Source: Sodalis sp. dw_96 (GTDB lineage Bacteria; Pseudomonadota; Gammaproteobacteria; Enterobacterales; Enterobacteriaceae). Taken from it: 64,000 nucleotides of DNA. Shown here piece by piece: positions 40,301 through 50,200 of this stretch. The notes beneath the pieces were generated by a model that was not told the origin of the DNA, did not search any database, and was given only the letters and a program-made list of their open reading frames with translations. The position numbers and the translations under genes are program-made. Location: positions 62,001 through 126,000 of the forward strand of contig NZ_JAAVUT010000011.1 in the NCBI RefSeq assembly GCF_018449575.1, in the 5' to 3' direction. Numbering within the stretch: the first letter of the stretch is position 1; each line of letters opens with the position of its first letter.

Positions 40301-40837
40301 GATTTTATTGATTTCATGGGAGGTGCGGAAACCGTCGAAAAAATGGATAAACGGCAGCCGGCTGTTCAGGCTGGCGATATGGGAAATTAACGCAAAATCC
40401 TGCGCTTCCTGCACGTTGCCGGCGCACAGCATGGCGCAGCCGGTCTGGCGTACCGCCATAACGTCGGAGTGATCGCCGAAAATCGACAGGGCGTGGGTGG
40501 CCACCGTGCGGGCCGCCACATGCAGCACAAACGGCGTCAATTGTCCCGCCAGCTTGTACAGGGTCGGGATCATCAATAACAACCCTTGGGAGGAGGTGAA
40601 CGAGGTGGACAATGCGCCGGTTTGCAACGCGCCGTGCACGGTGGCGATAGCACCCCCTTCGGATTGCATTTCAACCACCCGCGGCACGTCGCCCCAGATA
40701 TTGGCGGTGCCGGCTTCAGACCAGGCGGAGGCCAGCTCCGCCATGGTGGAACTGGGGGTGATGGGATATATCGCGATAACTTCGTTAACACGGTAGGCCA
40801 CCGAGGCGACTGCGTTATTACCGTCTGTGGTGATCAT
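37310..40837 (-). CDS. nifJ: Pyruvate:flavodoxin/ferredoxin oxidoreductase
   Basis: 1175 residues; E. coli YdbK has 1174. Converts pyruvate and CoA to acetyl-CoA and CO2, passing electrons to flavodoxin or ferredoxin. Order: pyrimidine-binding domain (IAIYPITPSSTMAE at the start), CoA-binding and linker domains, a two-cluster ferredoxin domain (CTQCNHCVAACP and CTGCNLCVEVCP, residues about 690-760), and the thiamine-pyrophosphate domain (CSGCGETPY, GGDGWAYDIG). The ATG at 40837 has AAGG upstream and matches E. coli; the 14-codon extension is dropped. Cytoplasmic and oxygen-sensitive, in keeping with the nearby anaerobic functions. Confidence 0.97.
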   Translation of the reverse strand: MITTDGNNAVASVAYRVNEVIAIYPITPSSTMAELASAWSEAGTANIWGDVPRVVEMQSEGGAIATVHGALQTGALSTSFTSSQGLLLMIPTLYKLAGQLTPFVLHVAARTVATHALSIFGDHSDVMAVRQTGCAMLCAGNVQEAQDFALISHIASLNSRLPFIHFFDGFRTSHEINKIAPLSDDTLKNLLPQAGIDAHRRRALTPDNPVIRGTSANPDTYFQSREATNPWYNGAFAHVEQAMEAFAGATGRRYQPFEYYGHPQAERVIILMGSATGTCEEVIDSLLARGEKVGMVKVRLYRPFSADHLLEAIPASVRAIAVLDRTKEPGALAEPLYLDVMTTLAEAYSHGRRDSLPRTIGGRYGLSSKEFDPACVLAIFNELALPQPRPRFTVGIFDDITHLSLPLPEADLPHRAKLEALFYGLGSDGSVSATKNNIKIIGNSTPLFAQGYFVYDSKKAGGLTVSHLRVSEHPINSAYLISHADFIGCHQSQFIDKYQMVERLRPGGIFLLNTPYGADEIWARLPQEVQALLIQRQAHFYIINAAQIARECQLGARINTVMQMAFFQLTDVLPQDGALAALQSAIARSYSSKGQELVERNWQALAATREALHAVPLREVNEHSPLRPPVVSDAAPDFVKTVTAAMLAGLGDALPVSALPPDGTWPVGTTRWEKRNIAERIPLWKPDLCTQCNHCVAACPHSAIRAKVVSPEFLSAAPAGLASLEVKSRDMRGQKYVLQVAPEDCTGCNLCVEVCPAKDRQNPDIKAINMASRLEHVEEEKIHYDFFLNLPEMKPEQLERIDIRTSQLITPLFEYSGACSGCGETPYIKLLTQLYGDRLLIANATGCSSIYGGNLPTTPYTTNAEGRGPAWANSLFEDNAEFGLGFRLTVDQHRRRVLRLLEQHQELLPESLLAGLRADGVPVEERRGQIEQLRTLLKSHTDGDIRQLATDADYLVDKSIWLIGGDGWAYDIGFGGLDHVLSLSENVNVLVLDTQCYSNTGGQQSKATPLGAVTKFGEQGKRKVRKDLGVSMMMYGHVYVAQISLGAQLNQTVKAIQEAEAYPGPSLIIAYSPCEEHGYDLALSHDQMRQLTATGFWPLYRFDPRRGDEGKLPLSLDSRPPSSELSATLLNEQRFRRLNSQQPEVAGALYQAAEKDLKAKYDFLARMAGKEESAE

Positions 40838-41032
40838 GTTCTGCCTTATTTGCTCTACGGATGATAACCATGAAATCATCGGGTTATCATAATTTACCTT
40901 GAGTATAACAGTAGCGACCGCGGGGTATTTTTGCTTTTGTGCGACACAGAGGAATTAACCGTGAGCAGTTGCAGCATCGTTTGAACAATATTCACTATAT
41001 TACTCTTCCTCTAACCCTATGGTATCCTCACG

Positions 41033-41677
41033 ATGAATAACATAACGACCCTGAAATCATCTCCTTCACCGGCGGGAAGTTTTCCGCCTGCCGCCGCAGC
41101 CCAGTCGAAATCATTAAAAAACGTTCCGCCGTTAAAGTCGGTCAATAACGAAAACTGCAGTCCGAATATCGGTCGTCGCGCCAGTCATAGCAAATTAAGC
41201 GAAAAAGTTTTAATGGAAGTACAAGAGATTCAGAAAGGCTATCTAAAACTCGCCCTGGAAGCGGTTTCGAACGGTGGCAATTGCCAAACCGCGGTCGATA
41301 AATATTGTATTAAAAACAGGGGCTATCTGAATCAAATACATGCTGCCTCACTGAAGGCGAATATGCCCGGATCGGCGGGAGCGATGCTGAGGGAAGGAGA
41401 AAAATGGCAAACCGTCGCCGATAAGCATGGAATACGAGATGAGAATTTGTCTGCTGCCATGAAGACATTTTCTGCATGTATGGATAAAAAACAGGTCATT
41501 CTAAAAGACGTTCCCGCTGATGATGAGAAATATGATGGCTCCGCCGATGATGAGGCGTTTGTGACGTCCGGCAATACTGAAGATAAAACGTCAGGCACTA
41601 AACCGGGGAATTACCGGATAACATCTTTGGATGCGGTACTTGCCTATGATGAGATAATTAGCCTGGCGGACAAATAA
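41033..41677 (+). CDS. Orphan protein with duplicated helix-turn-helix-like module; effector-like
   Basis: 214 residues, not recognised. The first 55 residues are rich in Ser, Pro, Asn and Ala with no hydrophobic signal, as in type III secretion leaders. Two similar modules follow: residues 73-106 (GNCQTAVDKYCIKNRGYLNQ) and 117-149 (EKWQTVADKHGIRDENLSAA), sharing xQTxxDKxxIxxxxL. The tail (about 157-190) is acidic and low-complexity. More AT-rich than its neighbours and absent from this position in E. coli (between ydbK and ydbJ), so probably acquired. The ATG at 41033 has only a weak ribosome site. Confidence 0.7.
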   Translation: MNNITTLKSSPSPAGSFPPAAAAQSKSLKNVPPLKSVNNENCSPNIGRRASHSKLSEKVLMEVQEIQKGYLKLALEAVSNGGNCQTAVDKYCIKNRGYLNQIHAASLKANMPGSAGAMLREGEKWQTVADKHGIRDENLSAAMKTFSACMDKKQVILKDVPADDEKYDGSADDEAFVTSGNTEDKTSGTKPGNYRITSLDAVLAYDEIISLADK

Positions 41678-41817
41678 AGCAGGGCGGACAGGGTGAAACC
41701 GGGCCGGTCTGATGATTTTATAATCTAAAAACGCAATTGGGTCTCGACGCCTACATTCCGTGCGACTACACTGACTTTCTTAAGATTGTTCCTAAACCGT
41801 ATTTTCGGAGCACGTTG

Positions 41818-42084
41818 ATGAAGGTGAGTCTGTGGTTATTGGCGACCTCGGCGCTGTTTTTGGTCGCCTGCAGCAGTCATTCCGATCAGGAACCTGAGCA
41901 GCAGGGGACGTCGGCGCATTTGCCTCCCGAGCAGCGGGCGCTCACGGTGATTGAGGCCAGTTGTGTCAACGCCGGCGGCAGTCCCACCACGGCGCAGCAG
42001 CTGGACGGCAGTTCGGTGGAAATGTGCCAGTTGGCCAACGGCAAGCGCAAACCCATGGAAAGCCTGGCCCACAATGCGCTGTAG
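41818..42084 (+). CDS. ydbJ: DUF333 lipoprotein, YdbJ-like
   Basis: 88 residues. Lipoprotein signal with lipobox FLVAC (Cys18), then a DUF333 domain (residues about 48-82: IEASCVNAGGSPTTAQQ and MCQLANGKRKP). Function unknown; membrane-anchored in the periplasm. GGAG lies eight bases before the ATG. In E. coli ydbJ is followed by hslJ and then ldhA; here hslJ is gone and a repeat fragment and hairpin lie before ldhA. Confidence 0.88.
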   Translation: MKVSLWLLATSALFLVACSSHSDQEPEQQGTSAHLPPEQRALTVIEASCVNAGGSPTTAQQLDGSSVEMCQLANGKRKPMESLAHNAL

Positions 42085-42172
42085 TCGCAAACTTTAATGA
42101 AAGTTGCGGGGATCCGCGAAAAAGGTCAGCCGCCTCATTCAAGACCGGACAATAGTGATAGCCCGCTAAACA

Positions 42173-42225
42173 CGGCGTGTTTACGATCTGGCATCCTGTC
42201 CCGACCGGGCACTTTGTCAACAAGC
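42173..42225 (+). repeat. Fragment of family A repeat with near-duplicated flanks
   Basis: CGGCGTGTTTACGATCTGGC, ATCCTGTCCCGACCGGGCAC and TTTGTCAACAAGC match the right third of the family A copies at 45976 and 51188. The fragment is flanked by GATAGCCCGCTAAAC (42157-42171) and GATAACCCGCCAAAC (42226-42240), 13 of 15 identical, which could be a target duplication. Confidence 0.75.
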
Positions 42226-42252
42226 GATAACCCGCCAAACCAGCGGGCTATC
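42226..42252. terminator. Hairpin downstream of ldhA
   Basis: GATAACCCGC and GCGGGCTATC form a 10-bp stem with one G-T/A-C mismatch position and a 7-base loop, 33 bases beyond the ldhA stop and after ydbJ. No T-run follows on either strand, so it may be a rho-assisted or RNA-stabilising hairpin. Confidence 0.45.
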
Positions 42253-42284
42253 TCACATCACACTACGCCGCCGCCTTTAGCCCC

Positions 42285-43277
42285 TCAGCCGTTCAGCTGA
42301 TTCGGGCAGTGCTCCCCGCTGCTGATTTGCTTGAGGTTTTGCAAGGTAATTTCACCGATGCTGGTGAGCGCTTCTTCGGTCAAAAAAGCCTGATGGCCGG
42401 TGAACAGCACGTTATGGCAGGCCGACAGGCGGCGGAAAACGTCATCCTGAATCACGTCGTTGGAATTATCCTCAAAGAACAGATCCCGCTCATTCTCATA
42501 CACGTCCATCCCCAGCGCGCCGATCTTTTGCAACTTCAGCGACTCTATGGCCGCCTGGGAATCAATCAGCCCGCCGCGGCTGGTATTGATGATCATCACG
42601 CCGTCTTTCATTTTGGCAAAGGCTTCACGGTCCAGCAGATGGTGATTTTCCGGCGTCAGCGGGCAGTGCAGGGTAATGACGTCTGACTGGGCGAACAGCG
42701 TCGGCAGATCCACGTATTCAGCCCCCAGCTCCAGCGCCTGCGCGCTCGGGTAGGGATCGTAAGCCAGCAGCCGCATCCCGAAGCCTTTCAGGATCCGCAT
42801 GGCGGCCACGCCGATTTTACCGGTGCCGATTACGCCGGCGGTGCGGTTATGCATATTAAAGCCTATCAGTCCTTCCAGCGAGAAATTGGCGTCGCGGGTA
42901 CGTTGATAGGCGCGATGAATACGCCGGTTTAAACACATCATCAAGCCGATGGCGTGTTCCGCCACCGCTTCCGGCGAGTACGCCGGCACGCGCACCACCG
43001 CGATACCCAGCTTTTTCGCCGTCTCCAAATCCACGTTATCAAAACCGGCGCAGCGCAACGCCACCGTCTTCACGCCGTGGTCGGCCAAAATTTCCAGCAC
43101 GTCATGGCCGCCGTCGTCATTGACAAAAATGCATACCGCATCGCATCCTTCGGCGGTTTTGGCGGTACGGGGGGTTAACTGGAATTCATAAAATTCCAGT
43201 TCGTAACCATACTCTTCATTCACTTTAGATAAATATTTCAGATCGTAATTTTTAGTACTGTAGACGGCGATTTTCAT
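42285..43277 (-). CDS. ldhA: D-lactate dehydrogenase (fermentative, NAD-linked)
   Basis: 330 residues (E. coli 329). Reduces pyruvate to D-lactate during fermentation in the cytoplasm. D-2-hydroxyacid dehydrogenase fold: VAEHAIG, the NAD motif GTGKIG near residue 150, catalytic Arg in INTSRGG, Glu in DVYENERD and His in FTGHQAF. The ATG at 43277 (MKIAVYSTKNYD) matches E. coli, excluding the five-codon extension. Divergent from ydbH with 73 bases between. Confidence 0.97.
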   Translation of the reverse strand: MKIAVYSTKNYDLKYLSKVNEEYGYELEFYEFQLTPRTAKTAEGCDAVCIFVNDDGGHDVLEILADHGVKTVALRCAGFDNVDLETAKKLGIAVVRVPAYSPEAVAEHAIGLMMCLNRRIHRAYQRTRDANFSLEGLIGFNMHNRTAGVIGTGKIGVAAMRILKGFGMRLLAYDPYPSAQALELGAEYVDLPTLFAQSDVITLHCPLTPENHHLLDREAFAKMKDGVMIINTSRGGLIDSQAAIESLKLQKIGALGMDVYENERDLFFEDNSNDVIQDDVFRRLSACHNVLFTGHQAFLTEEALTSIGEITLQNLKQISSGEHCPNQLNG

Positions 43278-43350
43278 ACACTGTTCTCGCAAGCAAAAAT
43301 TCTAACGCAAGTATGATATCTTGCAGACATCAAGACAATAAAGGAATGGC

Positions 43351-46008
43351 ATGACCACAGTATCGGGCACTTTGGGACGCAGGGGGGCTTTATTTTTAAA
43401 ATCTGGCCTTTTTCTGCTGTCGCTGCTGGTGGTTGTTCTATTGCTGGCGTCCGTTGCCTGGTATTTTTCCCCCTCCTGGCTGCCGGCGCTGGCGCAGCGC
43501 TATTTGCCCGCCGATGCCCGATTGATCCTCGACGGACGTCCCGTTTGGCGGCAGGGCCGGGTGGCGTTGCCGGATATAACGTTGAATCGGGGGGACTGCC
43601 GCTGGATAAAGGGCAGCGGCATGTCCGTTGGCCGTGCCGGCGGTGTCTGGCGTCTCGAGGCCCGGCAGATCACGGCGGATTCCGCCTGTGCATCGTCCGC
43701 CGAAAGCGAGACGCCTTTGACCTGGCAGGACGCGCTGGGTGGCTTACCGCTATTCTCGCTGCATATCCAACGGCTGTCGGTGGCGCCCTGGCAAGCCTAT
43801 GGCGGTGAATTGCAGCTGGCTCACCGGCGAAACGACACCGAATTACGCTACCTCGGCGACGCACTGGCGGCGGATCTGCACCTTGAGGACCGGCAATTGA
43901 CGGTAAACGGGGTAACCCTGTATGACCCCGCGGGCAAACAGTGGGTGCGGCTGCAGGGCAGCCTGGGTTTATCTCCGCGCATACTGTTGCCGCCGGAGCA
44001 GGGGGAATTGACGGCCAGCGGGGTTTCCCCCGAGGGTACGCCGTTGAGCGCCCGGCTTGACTGGCAACAGCGGAGCGGCGAGCTGATTATCAAGGATGGG
44101 CAAACAGGAATACAACTGGTGCGTTTACCCTGGCTGGTGGACGACGATACCATAGTCATAAAGGAGGGGGAGTGGCGTTGGCCCTATGCCGACCAACCCC
44201 TGGCGGGCCATATCAGTTTTAGCCTGAAAAAGGGGCAATCCGGGCCGGACGACCTGGAAATCATCGCCCGGCTGAATGTTCTCACCGAGGGACTGCGGGG
44301 AAAAGCCAACGCGGTGCTGAACCTGGGACCGGGCAAAATCAGCCTGACGGATAATGCGCTGGACTTTCGCCTGACCGGTCTGGCCAATCAGGGAGATTTA
44401 TCCCTGGACGCGTCGATTCCGGGCCAATTACGCGGTCCCCTCGGCGATCCTGTCCTGGTGATGTCCCCCGGCGCGCTGCTCAGGGTGTCGGGGCCGCTGC
44501 TCAATGTGCTGAATATTACCAGCGCCCGTTTACCGCTGGCGGGTATGCAGCTCTCCTCCCGCGGGCTGAGCGGCCGATTGCAGGCTATCCTGCTGGCGGA
44601 TGCCGCGCATCTGGGCCGATTGGCCCTGCATCTTGACGGACGGGCCACTGACTTTTTGCCTGACCAGGGGCAGTGGCGCTGGCGCTATTGGGGCGACGGT
44701 TATCTCTCGCCGTTTCGCGCCCGCTGGGATATCAACGGACGGGGCAGTTGGCTGGGGGATATGATTGAACTGAGCGAAATGAACAGCGGCTTCGATGGGT
44801 TGGAATACGGACTGGTGCATGCGGATGTCCCCCGCCTGAAGCTGATAAGCCCGTTCCGCTGGCGGCGCAAGGCGTCGCAGCCGTCCTTTAGCGGCGCGGT
44901 CAGCCTGGCCGCCCGGCGCATCGATATCAAACGGGGCGGATACCTGCCGCAACCGCACCTCAATCTGCAACTGTCGGGGCGTGACCCACAGGATTTTTTA
45001 TGGCGGGGTACGCTGCGGTCCGGCGCCATCGGTCCGGTAAGTTTGAACGGGCGCTGGGACGGCGAGCGCTTACGCGGCCAGGCCTGGTGGCCGCGGCAGC
45101 CGCTGCGGGTGTTTCAAACCCTGCTGGCGCCGGATTTAAAAATGACCCTGCGTGACGGTGAATTTCACGGGCAAAGCGCTTTTTCCGCCGCGCCGGGGCA
45201 AGGCTTTCTGGCGGGGGGCCATGCCGTGGTCAGCGACGGCGATATCTGGATGCAGGAAAACCGGTTACAGGGCATCGCTCTCGGCCTCTCCTACCGTTTG
45301 CAGGACCAGCGCTGGCTGCTGGGGGTGAAACAGCCGGTCACCCTGAATATCGACAAGGTGGTGACGCCGGTCATTCTTAACCACCTGGCGCTCGGATTGC
45401 AGGGCTATTATCCTTACGACGAAAAGCGGCCGCTGACGCTGACCCAGGCGGCGGTGGAGACCCTCGGGGGCAGCATTCGCCTGTCGCCGCTACGCCTGCC
45501 GCAGCGGCAAGCGGCGGTGCTCAGCCTGAAATCCATTGAAATGAGCGAACTGGTCACCGTGCTTAACACCCGGCAATTTGCCGTCTCTGGCCGGGTCAGT
45601 GGCGAACTGCCGCTGAATTTCGACGATCCGGCCGGCTATATCCGCCACGGCTGGCTGGCCAACGACAATGATATGACCCTGCGCTTGGATAAACAGTTCG
45701 CCGACCAGGTCGGCGCCGGCAATCTGGCTACCCGTGCGGCCATCGACTGGCTGCGCTATATGGAAATTACCCGCACCCGCGCCGACGTGGAACTCGACCG
45801 GTCGGGCAATCTCGAGTTACTGGCGCATATCACCGGCACCAATTCGCAAATCAACGCGCAGCGAGAGGTCCGGCTGAATTACCGCCAGGAGGAGAATCTG
45901 TTTCAGCTGTGGCGAAGCCTGCGCTTCGGAACGCAGGTTGAACAGGCGCTGGAAAAGCAGGCTATACAGCCCGTACAGACTGTTGACAAACGTACTCGGA
46001 GTCAATAA
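43351..46008 (+). CDS. ydbH: AsmA-like intermembrane phospholipid transport protein YdbH
   Basis: 885 residues (E. coli 879). One N-terminal membrane helix (about residues 15-37), then a long beta-rich periplasmic region of the AsmA/TamB type that forms a hydrophobic groove. In E. coli YdbH works with TamB and YhdP to move phospholipids to the outer membrane, together with the lipoprotein YnbE. AAGGAATG precedes the ATG. The last 11 codons (QTVDKRTRSQ and stop) lie inside a family A repeat, so the repeat supplies the C-terminus. The gene is otherwise intact. Confidence 0.95.
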   Translation: MTTVSGTLGRRGALFLKSGLFLLSLLVVVLLLASVAWYFSPSWLPALAQRYLPADARLILDGRPVWRQGRVALPDITLNRGDCRWIKGSGMSVGRAGGVWRLEARQITADSACASSAESETPLTWQDALGGLPLFSLHIQRLSVAPWQAYGGELQLAHRRNDTELRYLGDALAADLHLEDRQLTVNGVTLYDPAGKQWVRLQGSLGLSPRILLPPEQGELTASGVSPEGTPLSARLDWQQRSGELIIKDGQTGIQLVRLPWLVDDDTIVIKEGEWRWPYADQPLAGHISFSLKKGQSGPDDLEIIARLNVLTEGLRGKANAVLNLGPGKISLTDNALDFRLTGLANQGDLSLDASIPGQLRGPLGDPVLVMSPGALLRVSGPLLNVLNITSARLPLAGMQLSSRGLSGRLQAILLADAAHLGRLALHLDGRATDFLPDQGQWRWRYWGDGYLSPFRARWDINGRGSWLGDMIELSEMNSGFDGLEYGLVHADVPRLKLISPFRWRRKASQPSFSGAVSLAARRIDIKRGGYLPQPHLNLQLSGRDPQDFLWRGTLRSGAIGPVSLNGRWDGERLRGQAWWPRQPLRVFQTLLAPDLKMTLRDGEFHGQSAFSAAPGQGFLAGGHAVVSDGDIWMQENRLQGIALGLSYRLQDQRWLLGVKQPVTLNIDKVVTPVILNHLALGLQGYYPYDEKRPLTLTQAAVETLGGSIRLSPLRLPQRQAAVLSLKSIEMSELVTVLNTRQFAVSGRVSGELPLNFDDPAGYIRHGWLANDNDMTLRLDKQFADQVGAGNLATRAAIDWLRYMEITRTRADVELDRSGNLELLAHITGTNSQINAQREVRLNYRQEENLFQLWRSLRFGTQVEQALEKQAIQPVQTVDKRTRSQ

Positions 46009-46134
46009 GGCAGGACAGGCTGCCAAAAGAGTAAACCGTCCGCGCCAGGGATGGCGCGGATCGAGCCTCCATGGATGGATTCACGGCGTGTTTACGATCT
46101 GGCAGCCTGTCCTGACCGGGCACGTTGTCAGCAA
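45976..46134 (+). repeat. Palindromic intergenic repeat, family A, short subtype, at the ydbH end
   Basis: 159 bases. TTGACAAACGTACTC at the left, GTTGTCAGCAA at the right. Inner arms GGACAGGCTGCCA and TGGCAGCCTGTCC are exact inverse copies, and CCGCGCCAGGGATGGCGCGG forms the central hairpin. It begins 33 bases inside ydbH and reaches to 44 bases before ynbE. The whole element could fold back on itself. Confidence 0.88.
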
Positions 46135-46178
46135 GCTCAGTAGGCAATAAAGCCTGCGGTGACTAAAAGGGGAACGCA

Positions 46179-46394
46179 ATGACATCGGGCTTCAGGCTTA
46201 TGGGCATAATGGCCGCGCTATCGGTGAGCGCATGCGTCCCGCGTATCGAACTGGCGATGCCCAAAGAGCCCATTACCATCAATATGAATGTCAGAATCGA
46301 ACATGACATCAATATCACGGCGGACAAGCAAAGCGTCACCCTGCTGCAGCCGGTGGTCTGTCCGGGCGCCAAAAACTGTCCGCCGGCCAAATAA
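46179..46394 (+). CDS. ynbE: YnbE-family lipoprotein
   Basis: 71 residues (E. coli 61). Short hydrophobic start with a lipobox-like SVSAC (Cys19), followed by the YnbE signature PRIELAMPKEPITINMNVRI. It partners YdbH as the outer-membrane anchor. AGGGGA precedes the ATG. The C-terminus differs from E. coli, with an added VVCPGAKNCPP tail carrying two Cys. ydbL, third gene of the E. coli operon, is missing; azoR converges here. Confidence 0.88.
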   Translation: MTSGFRLMGIMAALSVSACVPRIELAMPKEPITINMNVRIEHDINITADKQSVTLLQPVVCPGAKNCPPAK

Positions 46395-46417
46395 AAAAAG
46401 CGCATCCGAAGATGCGC
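46393..46417 (-). terminator. azoR terminator
   Basis: On the minus strand GCGCATC-TTCG-GATGCGC, a 7-bp stem with a UUCG tetraloop, is followed by seven T. It lies 42 bases past the azoR stop and touches the ynbE stop; it could act on both strands. Confidence 0.88.
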
Positions 46418-46458
46418 AATATGGCTTCATGGCAGTAAGGGGTAAAGGGAGGGTCGAC

Positions 46459-47064
<606 letters not shown>

Positions 47065-47296
47065 TCATTCCTTATTCTTCAATGGGAATTGACCCTCTAG
47101 GCAATGAGTAACACTCTATTCACAAAATTCGGTCAGTGATAGCGCAATATTTCGAGTTGTTTGTTCGAATTAACTGAACAAACCGGCCGAGGCAATTAAA
47201 GTCCTGGCGACAGATATGATAAGCTGGCGAAATGAAAGCATTCGGCCCGACACATCAATATGGGTCCGATGGCAGGCAAGGTAAAGGAAAGATAAC

Positions 47297-50200
47297 GTGA
47301 AGTCACCGCTGGCGGCGCTGTCCGCTTCGTTGGAGTCGGTCATGCTCCGCGATAAAACCGGGTTGCGCCGCCGTTTGCAGGGCGCAATGAAAGAGAGCCC
47401 CGAGGCGCAAGCCGCCATTGCCGAACGCATAGCCGCCGATATCCGGCTCTCCGCACAGCGCGCGGCCAACCGGCGTGCGGCCCGTCCGGACATCTCCTAC
47501 GCCGAGGATCTACCGGTAAGCCAGAAGCGCGCCGATATCCTGCAGGCCATTCGCGACAATCAGGTAGTGATTATCGCCGGTGAAACCGGCTCCGGTAAAA
47601 CCACCCAGATTCCGAAAATCTGCCTGGAGCTGGGGCGCGGCATCACCGGCCTGATCGGCCATACCCAGCCGCGGCGGCTGGCGGCGCGCACCGTCGCCGA
47701 CCGCATCGCCCAGGAACTGGCGACGCCGCTGGGAGACGCGGTGGGCTACAAGGTGCGCTTTAACGATCGCGTGGGCGAAAACACCCTGGTGAAGCTCATG
47801 ACCGACGGCATACTGCTGGCGGAAATACAGCAAGACCGGCTGCTGCTCCAGTACGACACGCTGATTATCGATGAAGCTCATGAGCGTAGCCTGAATATCG
47901 ATTTCATCCTCGGTTATCTTTATCAGCTGTTGCCGAAACGGCCCGATCTGAAAATCATTATCACCTCGGCCACCATCGATCCCGAGCGTTTTTCCCGTCA
48001 CTTCAACCATGCGCCGATTATCGAAGTCTCCGGACGCACGTATCCGGTGGAAGTGCGATACCGGCCGGTGGCGGACAGCGCGGGAGAGGGCGACAGCGAT
48101 CAGTCCCAGGCCATCTTTGACGCGGTGGCCGAACTGGGCCGGGAGTCGCCGGGGGATATCCTGATTTTCATGAGCGGCGAGCGTGAAATCCGCGATACCG
48201 CCGACGGTCTGAACAAGCTGGATTTGCCCCACACTGAAGTGCTGCCGCTGTATGCCCGCTTGTCCAACAGCGAGCAGAACCGGGTATTCCAATCCCACAG
48301 CGGCCGCCGTATCGTGCTGGCCACCAATGTGGCGGAAACCTCCCTGACCGTGCCGGGCATTAAATACGTCATTGATCCCGGCACCGCGCGCATCAGCCGC
48401 TACAGCTTTCGAACCAAAGTCCAGCGGCTGCCCATCGAACCCATTTCCCAAGCCTCCGCCAATCAGCGCAAAGGCCGATGCGGGCGGGTATCCGCCGGTA
48501 TCTGCATCCGGCTGTACGCCGAAGAGGATTTTCTTTCCCGTCCGGAATTTACCGATCCGGAGATTCTGCGCACCAACCTGGCGTCGGTTATTCTGCAAAT
48601 GACCTCCCTCGGCCTTGGGGATATCGCGGCGTTTCCTTTCGTGGAAGCCCCGGATAAGCGCCAGATCCAGGACGGCGTGCGGTTGCTGGAAGAGCTTGGG
48701 GCACTGGGGACGGAAACCACCCGGGGCTATCGCCTTAGCCCCCTCGGGCTGCAATTGGCGCAGTTGCCGCTGGACCCGCGTCTGGCGCGGATGGTGCTGG
48801 AAGCCAGAAACAACGGCTGCGTCCGTGAGGTCATGGTGATTGCCGCCGCGCTGTCAATCCAGGATCCCCGCGAGCGTCCCATGGATAAAAAGCAGGCGTC
48901 CGATGAAAAACATCGGCGCTTCGCCGATAAAGAGTCGGATTTCATGGCGTTTGTGAATTTATGGGATTATGTGCAGGAGCAGCAAAAACTGCTGCCCTCC
49001 AGCCAGTTCCGCCGGCTTTGCCGTACGGATTTTCTCAGCTATTTGCGGGTCAGGGAGTGGCAGGACGTCTATACCCAGCTGCGGCAGACGGTAAAAACCC
49101 TCGGCCTGCCGGTGAATACCCAGCCGGCGGACTATCGCGGTCTGCACTGCGCCCTGTTGACCGGCCTGTTATCCCACATCGGCCAGAAAGACGTGGATAA
49201 GCATGAATACACCGGCGCGCGCAATGCCCGCTTCGCCATTTATCCCGGTTCAGGCCTGTTTAAAAAACCGCCCAAATGGACCATGGTGGCGGAGCTGGTG
49301 GAAACCAGCCGGCTGTGGGGCCGCATTGCCGCCCGCATCGATCCGGAATGGATAGAGCCCCTGGCCCAGCATCTGGTGAAGCGCAGCTACAGCGAGCCGC
49401 ACTGGGAAAAAGCCGCCGGTGCGGTGATGGCGGTGGAGAAGGTGACCCTGCTGGGCCTGCCCATCGTCACCGGTCGCAAAGTCACGTACAGCCAGATCGA
49501 TCCGGCCTTGTGCCGCGAACTGTTTATACGCCACGCGCTGGTGGAAGGGGACTGGCTCACCCGGCATCCGTTCTTTCACGCCAACCGCAAACTGCTGGGT
49601 GAAGTGGAAGAATTGGAACATAAGTCCCGGCGCCGGGATATTCTGGTGGACGATGAAACGCTGTTTGCGTTCTACGATGGTCGTATCGGCCAAGAGGTGA
49701 TATCGGCTCAGCATTTCGACAGTTGGTGGAAAGAGGCGTCCCGTGAGGATCCCGATCGGCTCAATTTTGAAAAGCACATGCTTATTAAAGAGGGCGCGGA
49801 TGATATCAGCGCGCTGGATTATCCCAATGTCTGGCGGCAGGGTAATCTGAAACTGCGCTTGAGCTACCAGTTTGAACCGGGGGCCGACGCCGACGGTGTG
49901 ACGGTGCATATTCCGCTGCCGCTGCTGAATCAGGTCTCGGTACAGGGATTTGACTGGCAGATCCCCGGCGTGCGCCGTGAGCTGGTGATGGCCCTGATCA
50001 AATCCTTGCCGAAAACGTTACGCCGTAACTTTGTGCCGGCGCCGAATTACGCCGATGCCTTCCTACAGCGGGTGACGCCTGGGGAAGGCGGCCTGCTGGA
50101 CGCGCTGGAGCGCGAGCTGCGCCGCATGAGCGGAGTAACGGTTGAACGGGACGCCTGGCAGTGGGATCAGGTGCCGGACCATCTGAAAATGACCTTCCGC

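Noticed and set aside
47510..48754. 414-codon ORF antisense to hrpA
   Set aside because: Shadow of a GC-rich coding strand; composition and lack of domains argue against a gene. The same applies to 54883-56202 against the RND gene and 38489-39604 against nifJ.
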